A DNA stretch of 64,000 nt. It comes from an uncultured Collinsella sp. (lineage in GTDB: Bacteria > Actinomycetota > Coriobacteriia > Coriobacteriales > Coriobacteriaceae). Below are positions 1-9,298 of the stretch, piece by piece (the stretch's first letter is position 1; every line of letters begins with the position of its first letter). The DNA is taken from assembly GCA_934654795.1 (NCBI GenBank), contig CAKUGT010000002.1, forward strand, positions 58,133 through 122,132, read 5' to 3'. A program made the position numbers and the translations under genes. The notes under the pieces were generated by a model. It had not been told where the DNA came from. It saw nothing but the letters and a program-made list of their open reading frames with translations, and did not search any database.

Positions 1-2394
1 GCCGGCGGCAGCTATGACCTGCGCCTGCCCGCCGATGCGTACTGTTTTGCCTCGGGCGACGTTGCCTATCTGATCGACACGCATCGCGCGCGCCGTGCCG
101 ATGCGGCGTTTGCTCAGCATGCCGCGCCATTCCTTTCGCGTCTGCTGCCCTGCCGCACGCCGGTCCATATCGCCGCCGAACAGGTGGGTGAGTTCTGCCG
201 CATGGCGCTGCCCGTGCTGCGCGAATACACCGACCTCACCGCTCCTGCCGTACTCGACACCGTGGCGCCCGAGCCGAGCTTTGCAATGTCAATCGGTGTC
301 AGTGACGGGCTTGTGACCTGCGAGATTTCGGTTGCCTACGGCGATTGGTCGGCGGATCTCTTTAGCCTGGGCGCTCCGGGAAGCCCCTTCGAGGACCAGC
401 GCCCCGGCGTGCCGCCCCGCGACGTGGTGGCGGAGTTTCGCGTTATGGATACGGCTGCCATGTACTTCGATTTCCACGAGGGCGGCCTGGCGTTTGGGGA
501 ACGCGATGATGCCCGCTTGTTCTGCCTGCTGACCGAGGGTCTGTCCGCCCTGTCCGAGCTGGGCGAGGTCATGCTCAGCGACCGCCTGCGCCAGATTTCG
601 GTCCGCCCTGCGCCCAAGCTCTCGGTGCGCGCGACCGTCAAGAGCAACCTGCTCGACGTTGAGCTGGGTGCAAGCGGGCTGTCGGCGACGGACCTTGCCA
701 TCTATCTGGACTCGTACAAGCGCCACCAGACGTTTGCACGTCTGACGTCCGGCGATATCGTGCGCCTGGACGAGGGTGCCCGCGCCGCGTTTGGCCTTGC
801 CGAGGACCTGGGCGTCGATGCCGTCGACCTGCTCGACGGCGTGTCGCTTCCCGCATCGAGCACCCTGTTTGTCGATAGCATGCTCGCGCGCACGCCCGCG
901 CTCGAGGCCGATCGCGATGCCGCATTCCGTCGCACCGTCGAGCGCCTGGACACGCTCGGCAAGATGGACTTTACGGTGCCGGCATCTCTTAAGGCCACGC
1001 TGCGTGGCTACCAGGTCGACGGATACCAGTGGCTCGGCTCGCTCGAGCATCTGGGCCTTGGCGGCATCTTGGCCGACGACATGGGCCTGGGCAAAACGCT
1101 GCAGATGATCGTGCATATCCTGGCGCACGTGGAGGCGGGGGATACCAAGCCCACACTCGTGGTGTGCCCCGCGTCGCTCGTGTACAACTGGACCGCCGAG
1201 CTGGAGCGCTTTGCGCCTTCGCTCGACGTGTGCGCCATCGTGGGCGCCAAGGCGCAGCGCCGCGTGCAAATTGCCGGCGCCGCCGAACATAACGTGGTCG
1301 TGACCTCGTATGATCTCATGCGCCGCGATATCGACGAGTATGCCGAGCAGGACTTTGCCCGCGTGGTACTCGACGAGGCCCAGTACATTAAAAACCCGCT
1401 CACCCAGGTGGCGCGCGCCGCCAAGCGTCTGCCCGCCGGTGTGCGCTTTGCCCTGACGGGTACGCCCATCGAAAACCGCCTGTCCGAGCTCTGGAGCATC
1501 TTCGACTTTTTGATGCCGGGCCTTTTGGGCACGCGCGAGTCGTTTGCCAAGCGCTTTGAGAGCCCCGTCGAGCATGCCGAGGGCGATAGCGCTGCTCGCC
1601 TGCAAGCGCTCGTGTCTCCGTTTGTGCTGCGCCGCGTTAAGGAAGACGTGGTGGGCGACCTGCCCGAGAAGATCGAGGACACCGTCATGGCGCAGCTCAC
1701 CGGCGAGCAGCGCAAACTCTACCTGGCCAACCAGGATCGCATCGCCCAGCAGGTACAGCATCGCGAGGCCACCGAGTTTAAGAAAGACAAGCTCAAGGTG
1801 CTTGCCGAGCTCACCAAGCTGCGCCAGATCTGCTGCGACCCGCACTTGCACTACGAGGACTACAAGTCGGGGAGTGCCAAGCTCGACGCTTGCATGGAGC
1901 TCGTGCATGGCGCGCTCGACGGCGGGCACCACATTCTGCTGTTTAGCCAGTTCACGGGCATGCTCGATATTATCGGCAAGCGCCTGGCCAAGGAGGGCAT
2001 CGGCTTTCTTAAGCTCACGGGCGCATCGTCCAAGGAGAGCCGCGCCAAGATGGTCGCGCAGTTCCAGGCGCGCGAGGTGCCGGTCTTTTTGATCTCGCTC
2101 AAGGCGGGCGGCGTCGGCCTGAACCTGACGGCTGCCGATGTGGTCATTCACTACGACCCGTGGTGGAACGTGGCGGCGCAGGACCAAGCGACCGACCGTG
2201 CCCACCGTATTGGCCAGCAGCACACCGTGACCGTGTACAAACTCATCGCCAAGGACACGATCGAGGAGCGCATCATGCAGATGCAGGAGTCCAAACGCGA
2301 CCTGGTCAACAGCGTACTCGGCGGCGACGGTGTCTCCTCGGCGCTGTTTACCCGCGAGGACGTCCTGGCGCTGCTCGGCGGCGACGGGCGCTAG
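1..2394 (+). CDS. SNF2-family DEAD/DEAH helicase (5'-truncated by window)
   Basis: The reading frame is open to the first base of the window, so the start lies upstream; 797 residues are visible. The C-terminal two thirds are a SNF2/RapA-type superfamily 2 ATPase. It has a Walker A region DDMGLGKT (about nt 1075-1098), a DEAQ box (VLDEAQYIKN), motif III LTGTPIENRLSELW, and a helicase C half ending in the SNF2 signature DPWWN...QATDRAHRIGQ. The upstream ~330 residues look like the SNF2-helicase-associated region of bacterial members, but no SWIM zinc cluster is visible in the part present. Such proteins are DNA translocases thought to remodel protein-DNA complexes or RNA polymerase. The exact substrate is unknown. 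A short intergenic gap separates it from the superoxide reductase gene. Confidence 0.9.
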   Translation, partial: AGGSYDLRLPADAYCFASGDVAYLIDTHRARRADAAFAQHAAPFLSRLLPCRTPVHIAAEQVGEFCRMALPVLREYTDLTAPAVLDTVAPEPSFAMSIGVSDGLVTCEISVAYGDWSADLFSLGAPGSPFEDQRPGVPPRDVVAEFRVMDTAAMYFDFHEGGLAFGERDDARLFCLLTEGLSALSELGEVMLSDRLRQISVRPAPKLSVRATVKSNLLDVELGASGLSATDLAIYLDSYKRHQTFARLTSGDIVRLDEGARAAFGLAEDLGVDAVDLLDGVSLPASSTLFVDSMLARTPALEADRDAAFRRTVERLDTLGKMDFTVPASLKATLRGYQVDGYQWLGSLEHLGLGGILADDMGLGKTLQMIVHILAHVEAGDTKPTLVVCPASLVYNWTAELERFAPSLDVCAIVGAKAQRRVQIAGAAEHNVVVTSYDLMRRDIDEYAEQDFARVVLDEAQYIKNPLTQVARAAKRLPAGVRFALTGTPIENRLSELWSIFDFLMPGLLGTRESFAKRFESPVEHAEGDSAARLQALVSPFVLRRVKEDVVGDLPEKIEDTVMAQLTGEQRKLYLANQDRIAQQVQHREATEFKKDKLKVLAELTKLRQICCDPHLHYEDYKSGSAKLDACMELVHGALDGGHHILLFSQFTGMLDIIGKRLAKEGIGFLKLTGASSKESRAKMVAQFQAREVPVFLISLKAGGVGLNLTAADVVIHYDPWWNVAAQDQATDRAHRIGQQHTVTVYKLIAKDTIEERIMQMQESKRDLVNSVLGGDGVSSALFTREDVLALLGGDGR

Positions 2395-2495
2395 CCTCGC
2401 TCGTTATGTGTTCATTTGCGATGCCGTGGATGGTTCGTTTGCCTTTGGGCATAAGAGACATCGAGAACACCGGCACATCAGCAAAGGAGAACATC

Positions 2496-2858
2496 ATGGC
2501 GAAATTCTTTAAGGACCCCAACGGCAAGCTCATCGCCGCCCTTGGCGACGACGTTGCAACCCCTGCCGGCTGCACGGAGCTGACCGCGAACACCGAGGAC
2601 GCGGCGCACGAGAAACACGTGCCCGTCGTCGAGAGCGAGCGTGACGGTCACGTGATTCGTGCGCGCGTGGGCTCGGTCGAGCACCCCAGCCTGCCCGAGC
2701 ACTATATCGAGTGGATCGCGCTTGAGGCCGAGGGCCGTCTGGAGGTCCACTACCTTGAGCCCGGCATGAAGCCCGCGACGTTTTTTGCCGGCGGTTCCAA
2801 GACCGGTACCGTCTATGCCTATTGCAATCTGCACGGGCTGTGGTCCGCGACGTTCTAG
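2496..2858 (+). CDS. Superoxide reductase (neelaredoxin/desulfoferrodoxin type)
   Basis: This 120-residue protein belongs to the superoxide reductase family, which reduces superoxide to hydrogen peroxide at a mononuclear Fe(His)4Cys centre in the cytoplasm of anaerobes. The expected ligands are present: EKH (about residues 39-41), HPSLPEHY (two histidines), and the C-terminal CNLHGLW carrying the Cys and the last His. The N-terminal four-cysteine desulforedoxin domain of two-iron enzymes is absent, so it is the single-centre type, although the first ~35 residues keep the family's FF.D...L fold region. The ATG at 2496 is preceded by AAAGGAGA. An upstream in-frame extension overlapping the helicase gene has no such site and was rejected. 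A rho-independent terminator follows. Confidence 0.93.
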   Translation: MAKFFKDPNGKLIAALGDDVATPAGCTELTANTEDAAHEKHVPVVESERDGHVIRARVGSVEHPSLPEHYIEWIALEAEGRLEVHYLEPGMKPATFFAGGSKTGTVYAYCNLHGLWSATF

Positions 2859-2903
2859 GAGCGTGCCCCCGCTCGGGGTATCATAGCTAGCATATGCACA
2901 TGC

Positions 2904-2936
2904 AAGCGCCGACTGCATCTTGCGGCCGGCGCTTTT
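2904..2936 (+). terminator. Rho-independent terminator after superoxide reductase gene
   Basis: AAGCGCCG (2904-2911) pairs with CGGCGCTT (2927-2934), followed by a short T run. It lies between the superoxide reductase stop and the next gene. Confidence 0.65.
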
Positions 2937-2975
2937 ACTACGATAACGACGGTTTACGACGGAAAGGGCTGAGCC

Positions 2976-4961
2976 ATGAAGCTCGCGCTTGCACAGATCG
3001 ATATGCGCCTGGGTGATATTGAGGGCATTTGCGGCCGCATCGAGGACCAGGCTCGTCTGGCCCACGAGCGCGGGGCGCGCGTGCTGTGCGTTCCGGCTCC
3101 GCTCTTTATGGGCGCCATGCCCGGGGGCCTGGTGGGCACTGCCGACTTTGAGCACGACATGCTTGCCGGCTTGACTGGTGTCGCCGAGCGTATCCAGGAG
3201 CTTGACATGATCTGCATCGTGCCCGCGGCGGTTTCGTTTGAGGGCCAGCTGCTGCTCGACTACATGATGCTCAAGGACGGTCATGTGGTGCCGGCGCGTT
3301 CGAGCATTGCCCTGCAGCGTGGTGAGAACAACGACACGCGTTGGGCGCCGCCGGTGTTCGACGTGGACGGCGTGCGCATTGCCGTGATTTTTGACTTGGA
3401 CCGCGAACTCGAGATGTTGCCGACCGGTGTCGACCTCATTGCGTATTTCCAGTTCAACGCATTCGATATGACCGACCGCGAGACCGCCGCGATCGCCGCC
3501 GTGCGCAGCGGAGCCTACCGCAAGATCGCATCTAAGCGCAGCGTGTGGTTTGCCTGCATGGCGCCGGTCGGTGCGTACGACGAGTCGGTGTATACCGGCG
3601 GCTCGTTTGTGCTCGACGACTGCGGCCGCGTCGTGGCCCAAGCGCCGTGTTTTGAGGAGAGCCTACTGGTTCAGGAGATCCAGCGCGGTGTGATGCTCGA
3701 TGCCTTGGAGGACCACGAGCTGCCCGAGTTTCGCTCCGAGGAATGGCTGTGGCAGGCGCTGGTGCTCGCCGTTCGCGATAGCGCCCGCGCCCGCGGTACG
3801 TCGCGCGCCGTGGTGGCGCTCGAGGGCGACTTACCGTCGTCCCTGCTGGCGGCGCTTGCCGTTGACGCCCTGGGTCCGCGCAATGTGGTCGGCCTGGTGC
3901 TGGGACGCAACCGCATCTTTACGCCGGCGCAGGAAGAGGCCGAGGCTGCTCGCTGTGCCGCCGTTCGCGCGATTGCTGAGCGCCTGCATATTCGCACCGT
4001 TGAGCGCGATGCGCCGGATGCCGCGCGTGTGCTCGACCGCGATGTGTCGGCGGGCGACGCCGAGCGCCTGCGCTCTCGCACGCTGGGCCTCATGCTGGAG
4101 GACACGGCGCTCGAGCTGGGTGCGATGGCGCTGAGCCCGCTGTCCAAAACCGAGTACGCGCTGGCGGCGCCGGCGCTTTGCGGCGGCTACCAGGGCGACT
4201 TTGCGCCCTTTGGCGATGTGTACCTGTCGACGCTTGAGTTTGTGGCGCGTGTGCGCAACCGCACGTCTGCTGTGGTGCCCCAAGAGCTCGTGACGCTCAA
4301 CGCGGTGGAAGATTGTATGGAGCGCGTGCTGGCGCAGGCGCTCTCGACGCTCGACGGTCCGGTCGATATGCTCGACCGCGCGGCACAGCTGCTCGGCGGG
4401 CTTGAGCCGGGTGAGGTCGATGGCGCGCTCGAGGCACACGTGGACCGCAATCGATCTTTCGACGACATCCCGATGGCCGCTGGCAAGCCTGAGGCTTGCT
4501 CGCTGCTGCTGATGCTCGTTCGACAGGGCGAGGCCGCCCGCCGCATGCTGCCGACGACGCCGATCGTCTCGGCCCGTTCGTTTGCCGAGCGTGCCTGGCC
4601 GTATATGCTCGCGTGGTCCGACCTGGGGCTTAGCGGCAAGGAGCGTATGACGGTCGATTCGCTGGCGCGCGCCGAGGTGCGCCGCTTTGCTGACGAGGAT
4701 ACGAGCGAGCGCATGCGAAACGAGATGATGGGCGTGCTGGGTGAGCTACTGGGTATCTCGCCCGAACAGATGGAGGAGCTGCGCTCTGAGGACGGTCAGC
4801 GCCGCCTGCACGAGGGTATGAAGAAGTTTGAGGGCGAGGTCCAGGACGCCATCGATAAGATGATGGGCGGCCAGGGTGGCCCGCAGGGTGGACCCCAGGG
4901 CACGCCGATGTCGCATCCGCCGGTGGATCCGAGGCAGTTCCCCTTTTTCTCGCAGAACTAA
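2976..4961 (+). CDS. NAD synthetase-like protein (NadE fold, catalytic motifs lost)
   Basis: At 661 residues this has the length and two-domain layout of glutamine-dependent NAD synthetase: an N-terminal nitrilase-type amidase (about 1-260) and a C-terminal PP-loop ATP pyrophosphatase (about 280-560). Homology is clear in stretches such as LLAALAVDALGPRNVVGLVLG and DFAPFGDVYLSTLEFVARVRNR. The active sites are not conserved. The nitrilase Glu is replaced (PAPLFMG where PE is usual), the Lys segment is gone, and the Cys segment (usually ICED) reads IFDLD. The PP-loop SGGxDS signature is replaced by LEGDLPSS. The last ~100 residues are a divergent helical tail ending in a Gly/Gln/Pro-rich segment. 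Sequence alone suggests a pseudoenzyme or a protein with a new role rather than the cell's NAD synthetase. It precedes ruvC, with its own gap. Confidence 0.8.
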   Translation: MKLALAQIDMRLGDIEGICGRIEDQARLAHERGARVLCVPAPLFMGAMPGGLVGTADFEHDMLAGLTGVAERIQELDMICIVPAAVSFEGQLLLDYMMLKDGHVVPARSSIALQRGENNDTRWAPPVFDVDGVRIAVIFDLDRELEMLPTGVDLIAYFQFNAFDMTDRETAAIAAVRSGAYRKIASKRSVWFACMAPVGAYDESVYTGGSFVLDDCGRVVAQAPCFEESLLVQEIQRGVMLDALEDHELPEFRSEEWLWQALVLAVRDSARARGTSRAVVALEGDLPSSLLAALAVDALGPRNVVGLVLGRNRIFTPAQEEAEAARCAAVRAIAERLHIRTVERDAPDAARVLDRDVSAGDAERLRSRTLGLMLEDTALELGAMALSPLSKTEYALAAPALCGGYQGDFAPFGDVYLSTLEFVARVRNRTSAVVPQELVTLNAVEDCMERVLAQALSTLDGPVDMLDRAAQLLGGLEPGEVDGALEAHVDRNRSFDDIPMAAGKPEACSLLLMLVRQGEAARRMLPTTPIVSARSFAERAWPYMLAWSDLGLSGKERMTVDSLARAEVRRFADEDTSERMRNEMMGVLGELLGISPEQMEELRSEDGQRRLHEGMKKFEGEVQDAIDKMMGGQGGPQGGPQGTPMSHPPVDPRQFPFFSQN

Positions 4962-5098
4962 CTATGGGATAGGATTCGCTTCCAACCCCGACACTTCAAC
5001 TAAGCATCTCGGCCCCGTTGTGTTATTCTAGAACAGACGTTCGTGAATGATGCGCGGGGCCTTGTCTTGCGCTGCGCTTGTGGCGAGGGGAGGTTGGC

Positions 5099-5620
5099 TT
5101 GGTTATCTTGGGCATTGACCCCGGTTTGGCCCATACGGGTTGGGGGATTATCGAGGAGCGGCGCGGTGAAGTTCGCTGCCGTGCCTACGGTTGTATCGAG
5201 ACCAGCGCGGGTAGTCCGCTCGCGGTGCGCCTGTCGCATATCGCCCGCGACCTCAAGGGTGTCGTGGAGCGTTATCGACCCGATACCGCTGCCATCGAGA
5301 GCATCTACTTTGGCGCCAACGTTCGCTCGGCCATCCCTACGGCGCATGCCCGCGGCGCTGCACTCGTGGCTCTTTCGGAATGCGCGCTCGAGATTGGCGA
5401 GTACACGCCTATGCAGATTAAGCAGGCTGTTGTGGGCACCGGAGCCGCGGACAAACGGCAGGTCGCGTATATGGTTCGTACGCTCACGCAGCTCGACCAC
5501 GACCCGCATCCCGACCATGCCGCCGATGCCCTGGCTTGCGCCATCTGCCACGTTAACTTAAGCCGCACCCGGGCGCTTACCGGCGGCGAGTTCTATCAAC
5601 AGAGAGGAACCGGATACTGA
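5099..5620 (+). CDS. ruvC: Holliday junction resolvase RuvC
   Basis: The 173-residue RuvC endonuclease cleaves Holliday junctions after branch migration by RuvAB. The four acidic catalytic residues sit in the expected motifs: D in GIDPG near the N-terminus, E in AIES, and two D residues in HPDHAADALACAICH. The start is a TTG at 5099 preceded by GAGGGGAGG at good spacing; a second TTG at 5078 would add seven residues but overlaps the ribosome site. Its TGA stop overlaps the ATG of ruvA by one base (TGATG), so ruvC-ruvA-ruvB is one translationally coupled operon. Confidence 0.95.
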   Translation: MVILGIDPGLAHTGWGIIEERRGEVRCRAYGCIETSAGSPLAVRLSHIARDLKGVVERYRPDTAAIESIYFGANVRSAIPTAHARGAALVALSECALEIGEYTPMQIKQAVVGTGAADKRQVAYMVRTLTQLDHDPHPDHAADALACAICHVNLSRTRALTGGEFYQQRGTGY

Positions 5621-6240
5621 TGATTTCCCAGCTCCATGGAACGCTTGTCGAGGCCACGATGAGCTCGGCCGTTGTCGATGTATCGGGCGTGGGCTTTGAG
5701 CTCGGCATCTCGGGCAGCACTGCGGCCACGTTGCCGACGCCCGGCGGCGAGGTTCGCCTCTACACGCGCATGCAGGTGCGTGAGGACGCCATGACGCTCT
5801 TTGGCTTTGCTTCCAAAGACGAGCGCACAATGTTTGACCGGCTCGTGTCCGTGTCGGGTGTCGGTCCGCGCCTGGCGCTTGCCGTGCTTTCCACCTATAC
5901 CGTGGGACAGCTGTATTCCCTGGTAATGGCCGAGGACGACAAGGGCATGGCCAAGGTGCCCGGTGTGGGCAAAAAGACCGCCCAGCGTCTGATCCTGGAG
6001 CTCAAGAGCACCTTTGCCAAGGACAAGGGCTTTGTGCCGGTCGACGTGATTCCCGGCCAGGTTGCGATGCCGGTTCCCGCCGCTGCTCCTTCGGCGATCG
6101 ATGACGCCCGTGCGGCGCTCCTTTCCATGGGCTTTAGCCCGCAGGAGACCGATGTTGCCCTGAGCGGGTATGATGGGCAGAATATGCGTGTCGAGGATCT
6201 GCTCGGCGCGGCGCTTAAGCGACTCGGAATGGATGCGTGA
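5620..6240 (+). CDS. ruvA: Holliday junction branch migration protein RuvA
   Basis: This 206-residue protein has normal RuvA length and layout. It starts with the OB-fold domain ([12 protein letters not shown]), then tandem helix-hairpin-helix DNA-binding motifs ([14 protein letters not shown] and [17 protein letters not shown]). A Pro/Ala-rich linker leads to a C-terminal three-helix domain that contacts RuvB ([16 protein letters not shown]). RuvA tetramers hold the four-way junction open for the RuvB motors. It overlaps ruvC by one base and ruvB by four bases. Confidence 0.96.
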   Translation: MISQLHGTLVEATMSSAVVDVSGVGFELGISGSTAATLPTPGGEVRLYTRMQVREDAMTLFGFASKDERTMFDRLVSVSGVGPRLALAVLSTYTVGQLYSLVMAEDDKGMAKVPGVGKKTAQRLILELKSTFAKDKGFVPVDVIPGQVAMPVPAAAPSAIDDARAALLSMGFSPQETDVALSGYDGQNMRVEDLLGAALKRLGMDA

Positions 6241-7307
6241 TGTGGGAAGCCGATGACTCTCAGGACCTGTGGGCGACGCCCGGCAACTCGCCGGCGGCAT
6301 CCATGGCGCATGGCGAGCGCATGGTGGGCTCGGAGCTGACGCCCGAGGACCTCGATGTCGACCGTACCCTGCGCCCCCAGCGCCTGGACGATTACTGCGG
6401 CCAGGAGCATATCAAGCAGAGCCTGCGCGTGTTGATCGAAGCGGCGCAGAGCCGTGGCGAGACGCTCGACCACGTGATCTTCTCGGGCCCTCCGGGTCTG
6501 GGCAAGACCACGCTGGCTACGGTTATCGCCAACGAGCTGGGCGCTCAGATCAAGACCACGAGTGGCCCTGCCATCGCGCGCACCGGCGACCTGGCAGCCA
6601 TCCTTACTAACTTGCAGCCGGGTGATGTGCTGTTTATCGACGAGATCCACCGCCTCAACCGTTCGGTCGAGGAGGTCCTGTACCCCGCGATGGAGGACTT
6701 TGCCCTCGATATCGTGATTGGCAAGGGTCCGGCGGCGCGCTCGATTCGCCTGGATATTCCCAAGTTTACGCTGGTAGCGGCAACGACCCGCTCAGGCATG
6801 TTGACCGGCCCGTTGCGCGACCGCTTTGGCATTTCATATCGCCTGGATTACTACACGGTCGAGGAGCTCGCGCAGATTGTGACGCGCTCGGCGACTATCC
6901 TGGGCGTGACGATCGACCATCCCAGTGCACTCGAGATCGGCTCGCGTTCGCGCGGTACGCCACGTCTTGCCAACCGCCTGCTCAAGCGCGTGCGCGATTA
7001 CGCACAGGTGCGCGGCAACGGCCCCATCGAGCTCGATATCTGTCGCCAGGCGCTCGAGTTCTTCGAGATCGATGAGCTCGGTCTGGACTGGATGGATATT
7101 CGCATTTTGGAGACGCTCGCTAAGACGTTCTCCGGTCGTGCCGTGGGACTTACGACCCTTGCCAGCGCGGTGGGCGAGGACCCGGGCACGCTCGAGGATG
7201 TCTATGAGCCCTATCTGCTGCAGTGCGGGTTGATGATTCGTACGCCGCAGGGCCGTCAGGCAACCCTTCGCACCTTTGAGCACCTGGGGATTGAACCTAC
7301 CGTTTAG
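6237..7307 (+). CDS. ruvB: Holliday junction branch migration ATPase RuvB
   Basis: The 356-residue AAA+ motor drives branch migration. Walker A is [11 protein letters not shown], Walker B is [10 protein letters not shown], sensor 1 lies in [11 protein letters not shown], and an arginine-finger region is in GPLRDRFG. The C-terminal winged-helix domain is intact ([19 protein letters not shown]). The start is GTG at 6237 (GTGA overlap with ruvA) or ATG at 6240; both give nearly the same protein. No terminator is obvious before the next gene's leader. Confidence 0.96.
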   Translation: MMWEADDSQDLWATPGNSPAASMAHGERMVGSELTPEDLDVDRTLRPQRLDDYCGQEHIKQSLRVLIEAAQSRGETLDHVIFSGPPGLGKTTLATVIANELGAQIKTTSGPAIARTGDLAAILTNLQPGDVLFIDEIHRLNRSVEEVLYPAMEDFALDIVIGKGPAARSIRLDIPKFTLVAATTRSGMLTGPLRDRFGISYRLDYYTVEELAQIVTRSATILGVTIDHPSALEIGSRSRGTPRLANRLLKRVRDYAQVRGNGPIELDICRQALEFFEIDELGLDWMDIRILETLAKTFSGRAVGLTTLASAVGEDPGTLEDVYEPYLLQCGLMIRTPQGRQATLRTFEHLGIEPTV

Positions 7308-7451
7308 GGCACTTTGTTTTGGCGGGCTGTTGGGCTATCGCTGGGCATCGGGTAAACATATCGCCGTTCATCGGTTATGGGTGTTTTACTATTGCGCGCC
7401 CGTGCTATGCTGAATTGGTCTTTTTCTCATTCGGTAACGAAAGGACCGCCC

Positions 7452-9119
7452 ATGCCTACTGACATCGAAATCGCACGTTCTGTCACGCCGCTGCCTATTA
7501 CCGAGGTGGCCAAGAACGCCGGCGTCGACGTTAAGCACCTTATTCCGTACGGCTTCGACAAGGCTAAGGTCGACTATTCACTGCTCAACGAGCCGACTGA
7601 CCACCAGGCCAAGCTCGTCCTCGTGACTGCTATCAACCCAACGCCTGCGGGCGAGGGTAAGACCACCACGACCATCGGCCTGGCCGATGGCTTGCGCCGA
7701 CGCGGCGTCAAGAGTGCCGTGGCCCTGCGCGAGCCTTCGCTCGGTCCTGTCTTTGGCGTTAAGGGCGGTGCTGCCGGTGGCGGCTGGGCGCAGGTCATCC
7801 CCATGGAGGACATCAACCTGCACTTTACCGGTGACTTCCATGCTATCGGCGCCGCCAATAACCTGCTGGCCGCCATGCTTGATAACCACATCCAGCAGGG
7901 CAATCAGCTCGGTATTGACGTTAAGCGCATCACTTGGAAGCGCGTCGTCGATATGAACGACCGTCAGCTGCGCCACGTCATCGACGGTATTGGCGGTAAG
8001 GCCCAGGGCGTGCCGCGCGAGGACGGCTTCGATATCACCGTCGCCTCCGAGGTCATGGCAATCCTGTGCCTGTCTACGAGCATTAACGACCTCAAGGAGC
8101 GCCTGGGCGAGATCGTCGTCGGCTACAGCTTTGCCGGTGAGCCCGTCCGTGCCCGTGACCTTAAGGCCCAGGGTGCTATGGCCGCGTTGCTTAAGGATGC
8201 GCTCAAGCCCAACCTGGTGCAAACGCTCGAGGGCACGCCCGCGTTTGTCCACGGCGGCCCCTTCGCCAACATTGCCCACGGCTGCAACTCTATCATGGCC
8301 ACGCGTATGGCGATGCGCTTTGGCGATGTCGCTATTACCGAGGCCGGCTTCGGTGCCGATCTGGGTGCCGAGAAGTTCCTCGACATTAAGTGCCGCATGA
8401 CGGGCGTTCGCCCCAGCGCTGTTGTGGTCGTCGCCACTGCCCGCGCGCTTAAGTACAACGGCGGTGTTGCCAAGGCCGACCTCAATGAGGAGAACCTCGA
8501 GGCACTCAAGGCTGGCATGCCCAACCTGCTGCGTCACGTCGACAACATCCAGAACGTTTATGGTCTGCCCTGCGTGGTCGCCATCAACCGTTTCCCGACG
8601 GACACCGAGGCTGAGCTTGCTCTCATCGAGTCCGAGTGCCAGAAGCTCGGCGTCAACGTTAAGCTTTCCGAGGTCTGGGCCAAGGGCGGCGAGGGCGCGC
8701 TCGAGCTGGCCGATGAGGTCATGCGTCTGATTGAGCAGCCGAGCGAGCTCAAGTTTGCCTATGAGGACGGCGCCGATGTTGCTGACGCCCTCGAGGCCGT
8801 TGCCACCAAGGTCTACCGCGCCGACGGCGTTGACTTTACGCCGGCTGCCAAGCGTCAGCTCGCCGAGCTGCGCGAGAACGGCTTTGGCAACCTGCCGGTG
8901 TGCGTCGCCAAGACGCAGTACAGCTTTAGCGACAACGCCAAGGCTCTGGGCGCTCCCGAGAACTTCCGCATCACGGTGCGCGAGCTTAAGGTTTCTGCCG
9001 GCGCCCACTTTGTGGTCGCGTTGACTGGCAGCGTTCTGACCATGCCGGGCCTGCCCAAGGTGCCCGCGGCCGAAAACATCGACGTCGATAACGACGGCAA
9101 CATCACTGGCCTGTTCTAG
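7452..9119 (+). CDS. fhs: Formate-tetrahydrofolate ligase
   Basis: This 555-residue enzyme makes 10-formyl-THF from formate, THF and ATP in the cytoplasm. The family P-loop [18 protein letters not shown] is present, as are [16 protein letters not shown] and the C-terminal segment [12 protein letters not shown]. Length is as expected (about 555). The ATG at 7452 is chosen because it follows GAAAGGA and matches the usual N-terminus (MPTDIEIA); an upstream in-frame start would add 25 residues with no family counterpart. A promoter-like TATGCT lies about 40 bases upstream. Together with FchA and FolD 10 kb away it supplies the one-carbon pathway. Confidence 0.96.
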   Translation: MPTDIEIARSVTPLPITEVAKNAGVDVKHLIPYGFDKAKVDYSLLNEPTDHQAKLVLVTAINPTPAGEGKTTTTIGLADGLRRRGVKSAVALREPSLGPVFGVKGGAAGGGWAQVIPMEDINLHFTGDFHAIGAANNLLAAMLDNHIQQGNQLGIDVKRITWKRVVDMNDRQLRHVIDGIGGKAQGVPREDGFDITVASEVMAILCLSTSINDLKERLGEIVVGYSFAGEPVRARDLKAQGAMAALLKDALKPNLVQTLEGTPAFVHGGPFANIAHGCNSIMATRMAMRFGDVAITEAGFGADLGAEKFLDIKCRMTGVRPSAVVVVATARALKYNGGVAKADLNEENLEALKAGMPNLLRHVDNIQNVYGLPCVVAINRFPTDTEAELALIESECQKLGVNVKLSEVWAKGGEGALELADEVMRLIEQPSELKFAYEDGADVADALEAVATKVYRADGVDFTPAAKRQLAELRENGFGNLPVCVAKTQYSFSDNAKALGAPENFRITVRELKVSAGAHFVVALTGSVLTMPGLPKVPAAENIDVDNDGNITGLF

Positions 9120-9144
9120 GCCTGTTGCCCCTAGCTGCCTGCCC

Positions 9145-9180
9145 GCCCCGCCGTGCCCCCAAGGCCCGGCGGGGCTTTTT
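9145..9180 (+). terminator. Rho-independent terminator of fhs
   Basis: GCCCCGCCG (9145-9153) pairs with CGGCGGGGC (9167-9175), followed by TTTTT. It sits 25 bases after the fhs stop. Confidence 0.85.
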
Positions 9181-9298
9181 GATCCTTAGGCCCGCGCATG
9201 TCTTGTAGATACCGACGGACTCTGCCCATCATAGGCTTTTGCGCGGGTAGAATGCATGGATAACTTGAGGCTCACGCGCGACGGAAAGGAATCGTTGC

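Noticed and set aside
289..2223. 644-codon open frame antisense to the SNF2 helicase
   Set aside because: It is a shadow of the high-GC codon pattern; the sense strand encodes a helicase with all motifs intact.
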